From CAYOVG01 sp964407285 (lineage in GTDB: Bacteria; Desulfobacterota; Syntrophobacteria; Syntrophobacterales; Syntrophobacteraceae), in the NCBI GenBank assembly GCA_964407285.1, contig CAYOVG010000059.1, positions 1 to 24,078 on the forward strand: 24,078 nucleotides of DNA, written 5' to 3'. A model generated the notes under the pieces. It saw only the letters and a program-made list of their open reading frames with translations, was not told where the DNA came from and did not search any database. Positions 23,733-24,078 of this stretch are shown piece after piece. Within the stretch, counting starts at the first letter, position 1. Each line of letters begins with the position of its first letter. The translations under genes were made by a program, and so were the position numbers.

Positions 23733-24026
23733 CTCACGCGTCCAGTGCATATAGTTTTTCAAAGCTTTCCTCGAACAGCGCCTTACCAGAATTTCTTGGG
23801 TCAACCCATCAAGTACGTCCCTCCATGAATCTCCCGTGGATGGAGTCACGGCCCCAAGGGTAGCGACGGCGACGGCAACCGGTACATTCAGAATACTCTC
23901 AGCGGAATCGGCATTCTTATTCAGGGAGGTTTCCGACTCATCGAGACGCAAACAAGCGCGAGCAGAGGACATGTCGAAGGTCTTTTGCGTTTCGCGCGTT
24001 GACTCCAATGATGCATTATTCTCCAT
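23712..24026 (-). pseudogene. integron-type/XerC-like tyrosine recombinase, N-terminal fragment
   Basis: The first 105 residues of a minus-strand frame resemble the N-terminal core-binding domain of integron-type integrases: SWRDVLDGLTQEILVRRCSR, then KALKNYMHWTREL and QTFTRS, in which LR.YS.KTL..Y..WTR..QTFTRSK is usual. Directly after TFTRS the similarity ends and the frame runs on to 23415 only as the antisense of the maturase remnant, so the catalytic Arg/His/Tyr domain is lost. The ATG at 24026 lacks a clear Shine-Dalgarno. It may be a former chromosomal integron or genomic-island integrase interrupted by the intron or by deletion. Confidence 0.6.
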
Positions 24027-24078
24027 GAAACATAAGGCGGGACGACACGATGGCTCATTGTCGCCGGCGCTACCGGCA

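Noticed and set aside
23600..23760. Group II intron domain V or an integron attC site
   Set aside because: Hairpins are present, but no recognisable domain V sequence with its catalytic triad and no RYYYAAC/GTTRRRY arms were found.
1..24078. tRNA or rRNA genes
   Set aside because: I saw no cloverleaf with a TTC-loop signature and no rRNA-like segment on either strand by eye; a covariance-model scan would be decisive.

Overview
The window looks like chromosome from an anaerobic, moderately GC-rich bacterium of the former Deltaproteobacteria (Desulfobacterota), most like the syntrophic/sulfate-reducing Syntrophobacter group. The reasons are a Wood-Ljungdahl CO dehydrogenase/acetyl-CoA synthase gene cluster carrying an acsE-type methyltransferase, a cytoplasmic hdrC-hdrB-hdrA electron-transfer locus with a very large fused HdrA, BbsE/BbsF-like CoA-transferases, and a rplM-rpsI-argC order familiar from this lineage. 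The assignment is inferred from gene content only.

Layout. Positions 1-1330 (+) hold the 3' end of acsC (corrinoid iron-sulfur protein large subunit) and acsE, closed by a strong intrinsic terminator. Positions 1584-6938 (+) carry pyruvate phosphate dikinase, a CitE/malyl-CoA-lyase-like enzyme and a soluble GAF-PAS histidine kinase. Positions 6939-8152 are a gene-poor gap with a truncated IS630-type transposase and a good promoter for a NarL-type response regulator (8153-8809, +). Positions 8962-11707 (-) are two adjacent family III CoA-transferases. Positions 11864-16024 (-) run, in transcription order, rplM, rpsI, argC, truA and an aspartate aminotransferase, starting from a textbook sigma-70 promoter at 16074-16102. 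Positions 16234-16410 (-) encode a 58-residue small protein with a perfect Shine-Dalgarno and a terminator. Positions 16682-22655 (-) are hdrC-hdrB-hdrA. Positions 23233-24026 are a pile of mobile-element remnants: IS110 transposase, group II intron maturase and an integron-type integrase.

How the genes fit together. AcsC and AcsE move methyl groups between tetrahydrofolate and the corrinoid protein in the acetyl-CoA pathway. Pyruvate phosphate dikinase interconverts pyruvate and PEP for anabolism from acetyl-CoA. The Hdr locus probably links low-potential ferredoxin, a pyridine nucleotide and a disulfide or other thiol acceptor by flavin-based bifurcation or confurcation. The CoA-transferase pair probably activates an organic acid.

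Most notable observations: (1) hdrA encodes one 1481-residue protein in which a GltD/NfnB-like NAD(P)H module is inserted into one HdrA copy, followed by a second HdrA copy; (2) the downstream member of the CoA-transferase pair has Trp where its partner has the family's catalytic Asp, suggesting a heteromer with one active subunit type; (3) an 8-bp tandem array of 11 units overlaps the hdrA stop codon; (4) a well-signalled 58-residue gene lies just downstream; (5) three decayed mobile elements abut or overlap at the right-hand end.
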